From: Hyphomicrobiales bacterium
GTDB lineage: Bacteria > Pseudomonadota > Alphaproteobacteria > Rhizobiales > Rhizobiaceae
Length of the DNA stretch: 64,000 nt
Reading direction: 5' to 3'
Assembly (NCBI GenBank): GCA_900472175.1
Contig: UCHD01000001.1
Span: 62,001 to 126,000, forward strand
Shown here: positions 51,363 through 60,157 of the stretch, in pieces
How the letters are laid out: each line of letters opens with the position of its first letter
Numbering within the stretch: position 1 is the first letter of the stretch
The notes under the pieces: model-generated
Seen by the model: the letters and a program-made list of their open reading frames with translations, nothing else
Told to the model about the DNA's origin: nothing
The model's database searches: none
Position numbers and translations under genes: made by a program

Positions 51363-52525
51363 GCTGCAGCGGCATCTTTCGTTTTGAGCTCGCGTAGCAG
51401 CGGCTCGATCACATGCTGGGCGAGGTGCCGTACAACTGGGACTGCAACACCGTCGCCTGTGAGGTGATAGGCCTCGTTATAGTTCTTGGGTAGGACATAT
51501 CCCTCGGGCAAGCCCATAAGCCGGGCTGTCTCCCGCGACGAGATCAAGCGCGATCGTATGCGATTGCCATCAACAACCACTATCACCTGGCGGCTAGACC
51601 CGCCGGAAGGTGTGCGCAAGCAACCGGCGAGATCATCGAACCGGACTTCGGCGCGTTGATATTTCACTCCATCCTCTACACGAGTGCGTTTGTAGACGGC
51701 GCCGACCATGCGACGGCCGGCGCGCTTAGCGGCCTCCACCTTCGCTAAGTTGATCGGAGACATCTGGCCGAGCAGCTTCGTTGTTTCGACCGGAGAATGC
51801 CACTGGACGCTGTCCGGCTCTTCCTCGATCAAGTCAGCGAACACGGTGGTCCGGTGCGGCGGCGTGGGCATGTTCCACCAAAGCCACTTCGCCTTCGCGG
51901 CGTCATTCACCCGCTCATATGCAGCCTGCAGCCCGCGTGTATGGAACGGCTCGATCGGACCCGGGGCGACAATGGCATCGTCTACATCGATGTCCTCACG
52001 CACGCCGACGACGAAAAGGCGCGGGCGCGAATGTGGCACGAACAGCGCGGCATCGATTACAAGCGCACCGTAGCGGTAGCCATTCTCTGCAAAGGTCTGA
52101 CAGATCGCTTCGAAGTCCTTGCCGCCATGAGACGTCAGTGTGCCTGTAACATTTTCTAGCGCAACGACCCGAGGTGCACGGCCCTCAACAATGAGCGACT
52201 TCACTATGTCCCAGAAAGGATAGAATGTGCCCGAGCGCTCGCCGCGGAGACCTGCACCGCCGCCGGCGAGGGACAGGTCCTGGCAGGGAAAGGACGCCCA
52301 AGCGAGATCGGCGATGCTAGGCAATTCGCTCGTCGCGACCTTCCGGATGTCGCCAACCTTCAGCACGGTCTGCTTGTCTTTGTCCCAGTTAGACTGATAC
52401 GCAGCACCCTTTTTGAAGTCAAAGTCGTTGGAGAAGACGCATTGCCAGTCAGAACCGAGGCCGGCTCGAGCCATTCCTCCACCAGCGAAGAACTCGTAAA
52501 ATGTCGCTTTGCTGCCGTCAGTCAT
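51359..52525 (-). CDS. C5 DNA cytosine methyltransferase
   Basis: A 388-residue Dcm-type enzyme: motif I FYEFFAGGGMARAGL (9-23), motif IV SFPCQDLSLAGGGAG with the catalytic C81, motif VI in VALENVTG, motif VIII SRPRLFVVG, and the C-terminal LMGLPEGYVLP and GDGVAVPVV (motifs IX/X). It makes 5-methylcytosine; Vsr and a GIY-YIG nuclease in the same direction make a restriction-modification role likely. It overlaps the start of the decayed gene by 4 bases. The recognition sequence cannot be told. Confidence 0.93.
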   Translation of the reverse strand: MTDGSKATFYEFFAGGGMARAGLGSDWQCVFSNDFDFKKGAAYQSNWDKDKQTVLKVGDIRKVATSELPSIADLAWASFPCQDLSLAGGGAGLRGERSGTFYPFWDIVKSLIVEGRAPRVVALENVTGTLTSHGGKDFEAICQTFAENGYRYGALVIDAALFVPHSRPRLFVVGVREDIDVDDAIVAPGPIEPFHTRGLQAAYERVNDAAKAKWLWWNMPTPPHRTTVFADLIEEEPDSVQWHSPVETTKLLGQMSPINLAKVEAAKRAGRRMVGAVYKRTRVEDGVKYQRAEVRFDDLAGCLRTPSGGSSRQVIVVVDGNRIRSRLISSRETARLMGLPEGYVLPKNYNEAYHLTGDGVAVPVVRHLAQHVIEPLLRELKTKDAAAA

Positions 52526-52808
52526 TTAGCCCTCATGAAACCCGGATGCTTCCGAATCAGCATACCTTAAGGGTCGTTTACGGTTCGTTCTCCTTCTAGC
52601 ATCTTTTATGCAAATTCCTAGAGCTCTTGGGCTCATCACCAAGAAAGTCCCCAGGGGCGTGGATCGGCGTGGGCTGATGTGCCGGATCAAATGCCTCTCT
52701 GCCGTCGCAATGCTGACCACAAACGCGATGCTGCTTCCATGGCGAGGCACGACCCGGACCGCCAACAGGGGTTTTGTGCGGCGGATGGCGGAAATCATTT
52801 CCGCTCCT

Positions 52809-53744
52809 TCACCCTTTGAACACTTGCTCCCGGTGGTATTGTAGGAATTGCGAGTGCGGCCGCTCGTCAGCCCGTGACGGCACAAGCAGACGTCGTTCCG
52901 GATTGATGAGCCGCTTGATGGTATCGGGTACGCTGCCGCTTGCCACCAGCAAGCTATAGTCATCATCAACCGAGACTAGCCCACGGTCGAACATCCAGTG
53001 CATTGTGCCGGAGAGTGCGATGCCATTTCGCACGCTGTCCGGACCGCCGTCCGCCACGGGGCGAATGTGCGCTGCCTGAACTTCCGATCGTCCGCCGCCG
53101 TTGATCAGCTTGAGGCCGGTGACGGCGCAGGTGTCGTGGTAGGCGGTCTTTATGGCTGCGGAGAAAGCGCGGTCCCGGAAGGGGCGTTGAAGCACCTGGG
53201 TGACGATATGGCGATCGATGCTGTTGGCCTCGTAGGGCATCTGCGGGTTGTCGCCAAATCCGACGCGCGCTTCCTCGGCCGGATCCGGCACCGGCCGTTC
53301 GCGGTCACGCTTCCCGAGGACGTGGGCGAAGCCGGCGCCGAGGATCAGGTCATACTCGGCGTCGGGAATGTTCCGAACGGCGCGACCGAACGCCCCCTTG
53401 TTCGTTGAGCCATCCTCCTTGCGCAGGCCGCTCTCAAAATAATGATCCGCTTCTTTGAAGGGGACGGCGTGATCGAACGGCAGAAAGTCCTCGATAAACG
53501 CGTAGAAGTGGTCGGGTTTCGATGGGTCTTCGATGATATCGGCAACACGCCCCGTCGCGAAATACGCCTGTCTGCCACCTGTCTTCATCAGGTCGCCGCT
53601 CGGACGCCTCGGTTCATAATAGACGATCCAATCGCCGCGGGCCGCCTCGACCTGACGCAAGTAAGTCCGCGGAAAATGATACCGCTGTTCCGGGAGATCA
53701 TCGTAGGTCGGATCGACCTTGGTGGTGAGTATGGCCTTCGCCAT
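52809..53744 (-). CDS. HNH endonuclease, possible modified-DNA or restriction nuclease
   Basis: A 311-residue protein. The C-terminal HNH module is clear: CAVTGLKLINGGGRSEVQAA, HIRPVADGGPDSVRNGIALS, then MHWMFDRGLVSVDDDYSLLV. The N-terminal half (about 20-75: FPRTYLRQVEAARGDWIVYY, then GRQAYFATGRVADI) resembles a PUA/EVE-like DNA-base-reading fold, as in restriction enzymes that recognise altered cytosine; that part is inference. It is 283 bp upstream of the methyltransferase gene on the same strand; the gap (52526-52808) shows no gene. Confidence 0.75.
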   Translation of the reverse strand: MAKAILTTKVDPTYDDLPEQRYHFPRTYLRQVEAARGDWIVYYEPRRPSGDLMKTGGRQAYFATGRVADIIEDPSKPDHFYAFIEDFLPFDHAVPFKEADHYFESGLRKEDGSTNKGAFGRAVRNIPDAEYDLILGAGFAHVLGKRDRERPVPDPAEEARVGFGDNPQMPYEANSIDRHIVTQVLQRPFRDRAFSAAIKTAYHDTCAVTGLKLINGGGRSEVQAAHIRPVADGGPDSVRNGIALSGTMHWMFDRGLVSVDDDYSLLVASGSVPDTIKRLINPERRLLVPSRADERPHSQFLQYHREQVFKG

Positions 53745-54101
53745 GGGATGGGTTTGCTCTCACTCTGGAAATCAGGTTGCTGGGACCTTGATACCAGGCG
53801 GCAGGCTGACTTGAAAAGATCCTGATACTGCCGCCGTCTCAGCCCCATTTTAGCGTAAGGCGCGCACGTATTAATTGTGCTTGTTGCTTGCGTTCGCGAA
53901 AGTGAAAATTTTTTGAATTGATACCGACATGAAGTAATGGAAGGTCGATAGAAGTAACTATTGATGTATAATTCGGTATGATGCTTGGAAACAATTTATT
54001 ACAAAACTTAGGATTGCTTTCCTGTGGCAGGATCTTCTGAGATAATAGAGGGGTAAAGGCGGTTATGCTTTTACGACCATCCCTATTACATGGAGATAAC
54101 C
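53745..54101. other. AT-rich divergent promoter region
   Basis: About 357 bases between the HNH gene (minus) and the DUF3102-like gene (plus), clearly lower in GC than its surroundings from about 53870 to 54060. No gene is seen; it probably holds divergent promoters at the border between defence island and mobile-element backbone. Confidence 0.45.
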
Positions 54102-55328
54102 ATGACCAAGACTGCCGAAACATCTGCTCTCCCGTCCGCCGCCCGCATATTCTACGAAGCCAACGCTGTCGCAGAAGACGTCAAGAGCCAGCTCGAAGAG
54201 ACGGCCATGTTCCTCATCAGCGTTTCGCGCCGTTCGACCGAAGAGACCTTCAAGCTCGGCGAGCATCTTGAACGCGCAGCCGGGCTGCTCCCGGAAGGAA
54301 CGTTGGAAAAGTGGGCCGTTGAGCGCTGCGGCTATACGGCGCGCCACGTCCGGACCCAGCGCGCGGTGTTTCGCAACCTGGATGCATACCGGGATATTCT
54401 GGTGGAACTGGCCGTGGGTCCCACGGTCCTTGGGAAGCTGAGTGCCGCGGAGCCCGAGCAGATCGAGCAGGCTATCGGCTTTGCTGCGCAGAACGGCAAA
54501 CTCAGGGTGCAGGACGTCACGGCGATTATGGCCGGCTCGAAAAACGAGGCCGAGGCACGGCCGGAGGTCGATCCGTATGATGTTGGCGGCGTGGATGGGC
54601 TCAAAGCGATCATCGCAATGAAGATCCGGGATGGCGTCAAATCGTTCGTCGGGCATATCGAGGAGATCCGCGCGCAGGTCAGTGAGGCGTTGCCGAAGAA
54701 GAACATCGTCAAGAAGACCCTCGCTGAAAAGACACATCTGACCGCGCGCCTTGCCCACAAGGAACTGGAAAGTCTGGCGCAGTTCGTCAGGCCCTATCCA
54801 ACCGCCGCATATGTGATCTCAAATATTGCCCTGCCGGGCAAGACTGGTTGGGCCGCGGTCAGCGCGCTGCTCCACAAGATGGGCAGCGAAACGACCTGGC
54901 CGGACAAAGGCGAGCTTCGGACCTGGTTGGAAAGGGAAGTCGTCCCGATCCTGGAATGGGCGACCTCCAAATCAAGCGCCCCGGCCTGGCATCGCGGTGA
55001 AACCAGTGACATGCCGAGCGCAAATGTTCCGGACGAGGTTCGTACGGATGGCCCGATTTCTGCGAATGACAGCGGCATCCCTGATTCGGTGGCCGCGAGC
55101 GTCTCCTCGGTGGAAGAAAGAATGGGATCCATCGCTGCGGCTTTTGGAGCCACTGCCACGATCGAGGCGCCCAAGTCCAAGCGCACATCGGACGTTGACG
55201 TTCCTTCCGTCGCTGAAGCACTTGCCCAGCCTGAAAAGCGCCTGACCCGCCATGACATGGTTAAGCAGATCAAGTCAGAGTGGAGCGCCGCGAAAAAATC
55301 GGCAACATCACCAAACGTCGCGGCGTGA
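54102..55328 (+). CDS. DUF3102-like protein of a mobile element
   Basis: A 408-residue soluble protein. The N-terminal 130 residues (YEANAVAEDVKSQLEETAMF, then EETFKLGEHLERAAGLLPEG with TLEKWAVERCGYTARHVRTQ) follow the DUF3102 pattern, a helical domain with a helix-turn-helix-like end found on plasmids and integrative elements. The rest is helical, with a Ser/Ala-rich low-complexity tail and a final SAP-like KRLTRHDMVKQIKSEWS. GGAG lies six bases before the ATG. It is probably the first gene of the 54-61 kb run and may bind DNA. Confidence 0.65.
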   Translation: MTKTAETSALPSAARIFYEANAVAEDVKSQLEETAMFLISVSRRSTEETFKLGEHLERAAGLLPEGTLEKWAVERCGYTARHVRTQRAVFRNLDAYRDILVELAVGPTVLGKLSAAEPEQIEQAIGFAAQNGKLRVQDVTAIMAGSKNEAEARPEVDPYDVGGVDGLKAIIAMKIRDGVKSFVGHIEEIRAQVSEALPKKNIVKKTLAEKTHLTARLAHKELESLAQFVRPYPTAAYVISNIALPGKTGWAAVSALLHKMGSETTWPDKGELRTWLEREVVPILEWATSKSSAPAWHRGETSDMPSANVPDEVRTDGPISANDSGIPDSVAASVSSVEERMGSIAAAFGATATIEAPKSKRTSDVDVPSVAEALAQPEKRLTRHDMVKQIKSEWSAAKKSATSPNVAA

Positions 55329-55380
55329 TACGCTTAGCCCAAGACCCATGCTCGGAATCCCGGGCCTTCCCCCAAACTTC

Positions 55381-55410
55381 AAAGGGCCGCATGTCGGCCC
55401 TTTTCCTTTT
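55381..55410 (+). terminator. Rho-independent terminator
   Basis: Stem AAAGGGCCG / CGGCCCTTT with loop CATGT and a T-rich tail, 52 bp after the DUF3102-like gene. Confidence 0.8.
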
Positions 55411-55580
55411 GATTGCCGGCGGCGAGTCAAAACCCGCTTCCCGGCAATGTCGATCAACTAGGGGGGTCGTGGGTCTCGCGCTTTGTGAGCTCGCCGTTAA
55501 CCTTGTACCGGCTTCGTTCTCTTTTTTACTTCCGGGTCCTTGAGCCCGGCTCCCGGTCCTGCCAGGTTGGGGCCGTTCGG

Positions 55581-55670
55581 ATGACCGGACACAAAACGGC
55601 CCAAGCCGATGCTGGTAACATCGACAAGGGCCTGACCCTCAGCCTTCTCGAAAAAGGAATCGGGCTATGA
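55581..55670 (+). CDS. Possible 29-codon leader reading frame
   Basis: ATG at 55581 opens MTGHKTAQADAGNIDKGLTL and ends LEKGIGL with its TGA overlapping the next ATG (ATGA). It could couple translation of the following gene, whose own ribosome site (AAGGA) lies inside it. No family; possibly chance. The rest of 55329-55666 holds only the terminator. Confidence 0.3.
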   Translation: MTGHKTAQADAGNIDKGLTLSLLEKGIGL

Positions 55671-56731
55671 CCACGCATACTCTCTCTGTCCCCGCCGGGG
55701 AAGTTCTCCGTTCGGCCGCCGCAGCGGCAGCTACGTTCTCGAAGCGCTCGTTCGGCCTTGGTGCCAGCAGCATTGGCGAGCCGCCAGCGCTGCGCCATCA
55801 TCCGCATATCGTTCGCTTCGCCGAAGTCGAGGCTGATCTCGATTTGCTGATCGATCGCGCCATTGCGGCGATCGCCGAAGGCGAACCGACCGAGGATGAG
55901 ATCCTCGGCCATTACGTTCACATCGCCTCGCTCGTCCGCGCCGTGTCGTTCCGGGAAGGCAAGCTGCTCGAGCAGGCGGTCGAGCGTCTGGCGAAAGCCA
56001 ATCCCAACGTCACCGTGTTGACGCAGTCGCTCAAATTGCCGCTGGTCAAGGCGGCGCTCGAAGCCGTGGCCGGTAACGACTGGTCGAACCTCGATGGCGT
56101 GAAGCTCGATTGCGAGGCACCGGCCAAGGGATCGTACACGCCGGACCTGATCGTCGTAAACCGGGCGCGGCATACCGCCTACATCCTCGACGTCAAGCGT
56201 TCGCTCGCCTCGTACGGTGACACCAGCCGCCTCGACGAGCTGAAGTTCAAGATGATGGCCGGCGCCCTGGTGCTGCCCGACTGGCTCTACAAGCACCACA
56301 AGCGGATGATGGTCGACACCGTCGAGGTTGCCATCGTCGATGGCGCCAGCCGTCCGAGTGACCACGCCACCGGGATCTGGGCTTTGTCCGAGATCGACGA
56401 TCTCCTTGAAATCGACGGAGTTGCCGCCTGCATGGCAGAACTGCGCCTGCGCTTCGGCCGCCGCGTTCAGCAGCTTCTTGAGGCAGAAGCCCGTAAGGCA
56501 CTGGGTGTGGTGGTAATGGCCATCTCGGATACGGCACCTGCCGCTGCCATTGTCGCAAACCCGCTGATCGCTCTGAACGGTCCGGCCCGCACTTACGAAG
56601 AAGAGCGGGCGATGGCCGCGCAGGACGAGGACGATGGTCACTACGATCTCGGCTGCTTCGACGATCAGGACGACGAGCCGGAGCCCGTCCGTATCCGGGT
56701 CGGCTTCGCCCGCCGTCCGCGCCGGCACTGA
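55667..56731 (+). CDS. Unknown protein with possible nuclease-like core
   Basis: A 354-residue protein I do not recognise by name. An Ala-rich N-terminus (SAAAAAATFSKRSFG) and a helical part precede about 125-200, where LDCEAPAKGSYTPDLIVVNR and AYILDVKRSLASYGDTSRLD show a PD...D-x-K arrangement that could be a PD-(D/E)xK-like fold. The C-terminus is acidic then ends basic (RIRVGFARRPRRH). AAGGA lies eight bases before the ATG. It is followed by other plus-strand genes of the element, so it is probably part of its maintenance or cargo. Confidence 0.55.
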   Translation: MTTHTLSVPAGEVLRSAAAAAATFSKRSFGLGASSIGEPPALRHHPHIVRFAEVEADLDLLIDRAIAAIAEGEPTEDEILGHYVHIASLVRAVSFREGKLLEQAVERLAKANPNVTVLTQSLKLPLVKAALEAVAGNDWSNLDGVKLDCEAPAKGSYTPDLIVVNRARHTAYILDVKRSLASYGDTSRLDELKFKMMAGALVLPDWLYKHHKRMMVDTVEVAIVDGASRPSDHATGIWALSEIDDLLEIDGVAACMAELRLRFGRRVQQLLEAEARKALGVVVMAISDTAPAAAIVANPLIALNGPARTYEEERAMAAQDEDDGHYDLGCFDDQDDEPEPVRIRVGFARRPRRH

Positions 56732-56848
56732 CGAGCCGCTTAGCCCAGCGATACTGATCGCGGCCGCGCCTGAAGCGCGTGGCCGGCTTCTCCAGTCCTT
56801 TCCATTCCACCAACGTCGGATGCGATGCGCTCCGGCGAGGAGACAGTC

Positions 56849-57379
56849 ATGTCCATCGATACCCACAGCCCGTCTCTGGCCGGCCTTCGTTGCGAAGCGG
56901 TCACGACCGATAGCGTCGCGTCGCCCTGCCTTCGCAGTAAGTCTGCGAAACTCTCTCCTATCCAGTCCGCCGACCTTAGTCACGGTTCGAGCGATCGCGA
57001 CGATCCCGCCGTTCTGATCGGCCTGGCGCTGGCCTTCGTCCGGCAGGATGGCCTTCTGCCGGGACCTCTGATGCTGCGGTTGCGTGCCCTTGCCGATGGT
57101 GGCAACGCGGCATGCCGCCTGCTGCTCGACTGGCTGCGAAGCCGCAACCGGGACTTTGGTTGCTCAGGGAGCGGGCATCTGCCTCGACCGGTCCCACTTG
57201 CTGCGTCGGCACAAATCCTTCGTTTGCGCCGTTCGCCGCGTGAGCGTGTGCTGTCGGCTTCTACGAATTGCGGTGATCACGACGGTCGAAAGCGGCTCCG
57301 GACACGGCCACGCGATCCGGTGCAGAACTCCGAAACGGCAATTATTGCCGCGCAGAAGGGAGAGCGCACCGATGGATAA
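56849..57379 (+). CDS. Hypothetical protein upstream of the split FtsH-like genes
   Basis: A 176-residue frame: Ser-rich start, a helical middle (DDPAVLIGLALAFVRQDGLL, then RLRALADGGNAACRLLLDWL) that looks like a real domain, and a low-quality Arg/Ser-rich C-terminus. GAGGAG precedes the ATG, and the stop overlaps the start of the AAA+ gene by 8 bases, which favours a genuine gene. The C-terminal third could be out of frame relative to the ancestral protein. Confidence 0.5.
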   Translation: MSIDTHSPSLAGLRCEAVTTDSVASPCLRSKSAKLSPIQSADLSHGSSDRDDPAVLIGLALAFVRQDGLLPGPLMLRLRALADGGNAACRLLLDWLRSRNRDFGCSGSGHLPRPVPLAASAQILRLRRSPRERVLSASTNCGDHDGRKRLRTRPRDPVQNSETAIIAAQKGERTDG

Positions 57380-59342
57380 GGTCGCACGTCTGTTCGTTCG
57401 CCGGCTTCGTCATCTTTCGCTCCGCGAGGCGCGCCGGATCGCGCTGCGCAACGGCCTGCTCGAGGCCAAGATCGTCGATGTCGATGGTCATCTGCTCTGC
57501 CGCTACACCCCGGCCTTCGACACGGCAGCGCTGACCGGTGACCCGGTTCGGGATGGTGCCTGGTTCCGGCGGCGCTTTGGTGCGGGGCTTGCCGCGCCGA
57601 AGGAGAAGAGCAAGCCGGGTTCCGACACTGGCCGCGATGTTGTCGTGACTGTGGACACCATGGATCTGACGCCAGCCTCCTCGCTTGTTGCCTTTCCCCG
57701 CAAGCGCCGCAGCCCAATCGTGCAAGGCGTGGCGTTGGGAAACGGTATCGACCGGCGTGCCTATGCCGTTGGCCTTGTCGATCGGGCAGCCGCCAAACCG
57801 CCAGTCGGTCATATGGTGGTCGCCCTGGTCCTGGCGCGCGCGGTCCGCAGTAGCGGACGGTCGCTTCGGGAGATCCTTCATACTCTGATCCATCTGACCC
57901 CGGTCGTCACGCTCCATGCGCCACTTGCAGGCTTCGAACGGGAGGTGCTGCGGCTCCTTGAAAAATCCCGGCTGGTACCCGGCGGCCCGTTCGCAGTCAT
58001 CGAGTCGGATCACATGTTCAACGACGATCACTTCGATGTTCTCGAAGCTGAGACACGCAGGCGCCTTATGACCTTCTCGGGTGCCGGCGTGCATCGTGTC
58101 ACGGGCAATGCCCTGCGCCGGCGGATGCTCAGTGCGCTGTCGCGCGACCTGGCCGTCCTCGCCATCGCGGAGAAACGATCGGACATTCCCTCGTTGCTGC
58201 AGATCGCCGCCGACTTGTCGCTGGAAACGGGAAAGCTCGATCGCAGCTTCGTCGCTGATCTGGTCGAGGTGCTTTATCCGGACGTGGCGATCGAGACGCT
58301 GGGCCTGCCGTCGGATTCCGATGCACGCTGGCTGTCGCTGGAGGATCTGGTTCTTGCCTTCCGTCCAGGGCGACATGTTCGCGACGTGCTGCATGTACTT
58401 GCAGTGCTCATTGAGCGCAATCGTGGTGACTTCGAGGAAGAGGAGGGTGGCGATGGTGACAAGGCATCCGGATCGGTATCCTCCAGCACATCCAGCGAGA
58501 AACCCCAAGGCTCGCACGAGCAGTCGAAGCCGTCCGATTCCGAAAACAGCGGCCGTTGGAAGAAGGACAAGCCGTCGGGAGCCGAAGTGATTCAGCCGGA
58601 ACCTTCGCCGACGGTGGGCGAGATCGGCTATAAGCCGCCCGCGACCGTCGAAACGCTATCCGGATATGGCAGGGCGAAGGACTGGGCGCTCGATCTCAAG
58701 GCGGACCTGGATGATTACCGCGCGAGCATCCTGGCTTGGTCGGAGATGAGCACCAAACTGTTGCTGTCTGGTCCACCCGGAACAGGCAAGACAACTTTTG
58801 CCCGGGCGCTGTGTAACAGCCTGCAGGTTCCCTTGGTCGTCACCTCCGTCTCGACCTGGCTTCAGGGCGGCCATCTCAATGACGTGATCGACAGGATGAA
58901 CAAGACGTTTGTCGAGGCTCGGGCCATGGCGCCTGCGATCCTGTTCATTGACGAGATCGACGGCATCGGCAAGCGGCAGCCGGCGGAGCGGGAGTACTCG
59001 GACTATTGGAACGCCGTGGTCAACAAGGCGCTGGAACTGCTCGATGGCGCCGTGAAGAGTGAAGGCCTGATCATCGTCGGCGCCACCAATCGTCCAAACG
59101 ATATCGATGAGGCGATCAAACGCTCCGGCCGGCTGGAGACGCATATCGAGATCCCCAAGCCCGATGTGCCGGCACTTGCCGAAATCCTCGCCCTTCATCT
59201 CGGCGACGATGTGACGGCGCTGGTCCGGGAACCGGCAACGGACGTCCAGTCAGAAGACGATGCCGGGTTCTCGCTGAGGAAGATTGTCGCCGAGCATCTG
59301 AAGGAAGAGGCAGAAGACGAGCGGAAGGAAGCAGGCCGATGA
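57372..59342 (+). CDS. AAA+ ATPase, FtsH-like ATPase half
   Basis: A 656-residue protein. The N-terminal 370 residues are unassigned and have no transmembrane segment; a Ser/Gly/Lys-rich linker (about 355-420) leads to an AAA+ module: Walker A GPPGTGKT near 467-474, Walker B ILFIDEIDG near 523, and sensor/arginine-finger region GATNRPNDIDEAIKRSGRLE. That wording is closest to FtsH and other classic AAA proteins. It ends within what would be the lid; the M41 peptidase gene starts in its stop codon (ATGA). The frame is open 96 codons upstream, which only shadows the previous gene. Confidence 0.8.
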   Translation: MDKVARLFVRRLRHLSLREARRIALRNGLLEAKIVDVDGHLLCRYTPAFDTAALTGDPVRDGAWFRRRFGAGLAAPKEKSKPGSDTGRDVVVTVDTMDLTPASSLVAFPRKRRSPIVQGVALGNGIDRRAYAVGLVDRAAAKPPVGHMVVALVLARAVRSSGRSLREILHTLIHLTPVVTLHAPLAGFEREVLRLLEKSRLVPGGPFAVIESDHMFNDDHFDVLEAETRRRLMTFSGAGVHRVTGNALRRRMLSALSRDLAVLAIAEKRSDIPSLLQIAADLSLETGKLDRSFVADLVEVLYPDVAIETLGLPSDSDARWLSLEDLVLAFRPGRHVRDVLHVLAVLIERNRGDFEEEEGGDGDKASGSVSSSTSSEKPQGSHEQSKPSDSENSGRWKKDKPSGAEVIQPEPSPTVGEIGYKPPATVETLSGYGRAKDWALDLKADLDDYRASILAWSEMSTKLLLSGPPGTGKTTFARALCNSLQVPLVVTSVSTWLQGGHLNDVIDRMNKTFVEARAMAPAILFIDEIDGIGKRQPAEREYSDYWNAVVNKALELLDGAVKSEGLIIVGATNRPNDIDEAIKRSGRLETHIEIPKPDVPALAEILALHLGDDVTALVREPATDVQSEDDAGFSLRKIVAEHLKEEAEDERKEAGR

Positions 59343-60115
59343 CCGAGCCGCACAACAACACCACGACGGCAACACCGGCAGCCGCGCAGCAGGGCAATCC
59401 GGTCGACGCGATCCTGCAGCGTCTGGCGACGCGCGCGATGGGGCTGACGGGCGCCGATATCGAGCGCGTCGTCCGGGAGGCGCGATTGAAGGCGCGCCGC
59501 GGCAAGCGGGCGATCCGCTACGAGGATATCGAGGATGGTATCCGCGGCCATCGCGCCCCCGTGCCTTACGACTTGCGCTGGCGCTTCGCATTCCACGAGG
59601 CGGGGCATGCCGTCGTCCATCATGCGCTCGATCTCGGCCCCGTCCGCGGTCTCAATATCGACACCGGGGAGGGCGCCTACAATCTGCTTGGCTTCCATGC
59701 ATCCGGAACCAATACCCACACCTGGTACGAAAACATGCTCACCGTGTTGATGGCTGGCAGGGCCGCCGAGACGCTGGTGCTGAAGCGCGTCTCAGGCGGC
59801 TCCGGCGGTAGCGACGACAGCGATCTGGCGCGGGCGACAAGGATGGCCTTCGACATGGAACGCATCCTCGGCTTCGGGACAGAGCATCCACTGCTCTATC
59901 GTCCTCATCGCGATCCGGGCGCCGTTCTCGACCGTGAACCCGAACTGGCCTCCCGTGTTCATGCCAGGCTGGAAGCGGCCCTCGACCGGGCCGCGGCAAT
60001 TCTCAGGAGGCGCAGGCCGACATTCCATGCCCTCGCCAAGGCACTATTCGATGCCCAGGCACTGGATGAGACGGCGGTGCTGCAAATCCTGACAGACGGT
60101 GATCAGCCGCCCTAA
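59339..60115 (+). CDS. M41 (FtsH-like) peptidase half
   Basis: A 258-residue protein: after a short polar start, residues 22-70 are the end of an AAA lid (ATRAMGLTGADIERVVREAR with RRGKRAIRYEDIEDGI), then the M41 zinc site HEAGH at 86-90 and the third-ligand region GGSDDSDLARATRMAFDMER. It lacks its own ATPase; that is encoded by the overlapping gene before it. Together they would make an FtsH-type ATP-dependent protease in two chains, apparently soluble. Confidence 0.85.
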   Translation: MTEPHNNTTTATPAAAQQGNPVDAILQRLATRAMGLTGADIERVVREARLKARRGKRAIRYEDIEDGIRGHRAPVPYDLRWRFAFHEAGHAVVHHALDLGPVRGLNIDTGEGAYNLLGFHASGTNTHTWYENMLTVLMAGRAAETLVLKRVSGGSGGSDDSDLARATRMAFDMERILGFGTEHPLLYRPHRDPGAVLDREPELASRVHARLEAALDRAAAILRRRRPTFHALAKALFDAQALDETAVLQILTDGDQPP

Positions 60116-60157
60116 ACCTGATAGTCATGCGACCGATGAAGAGAAGCGGAGTATAGG

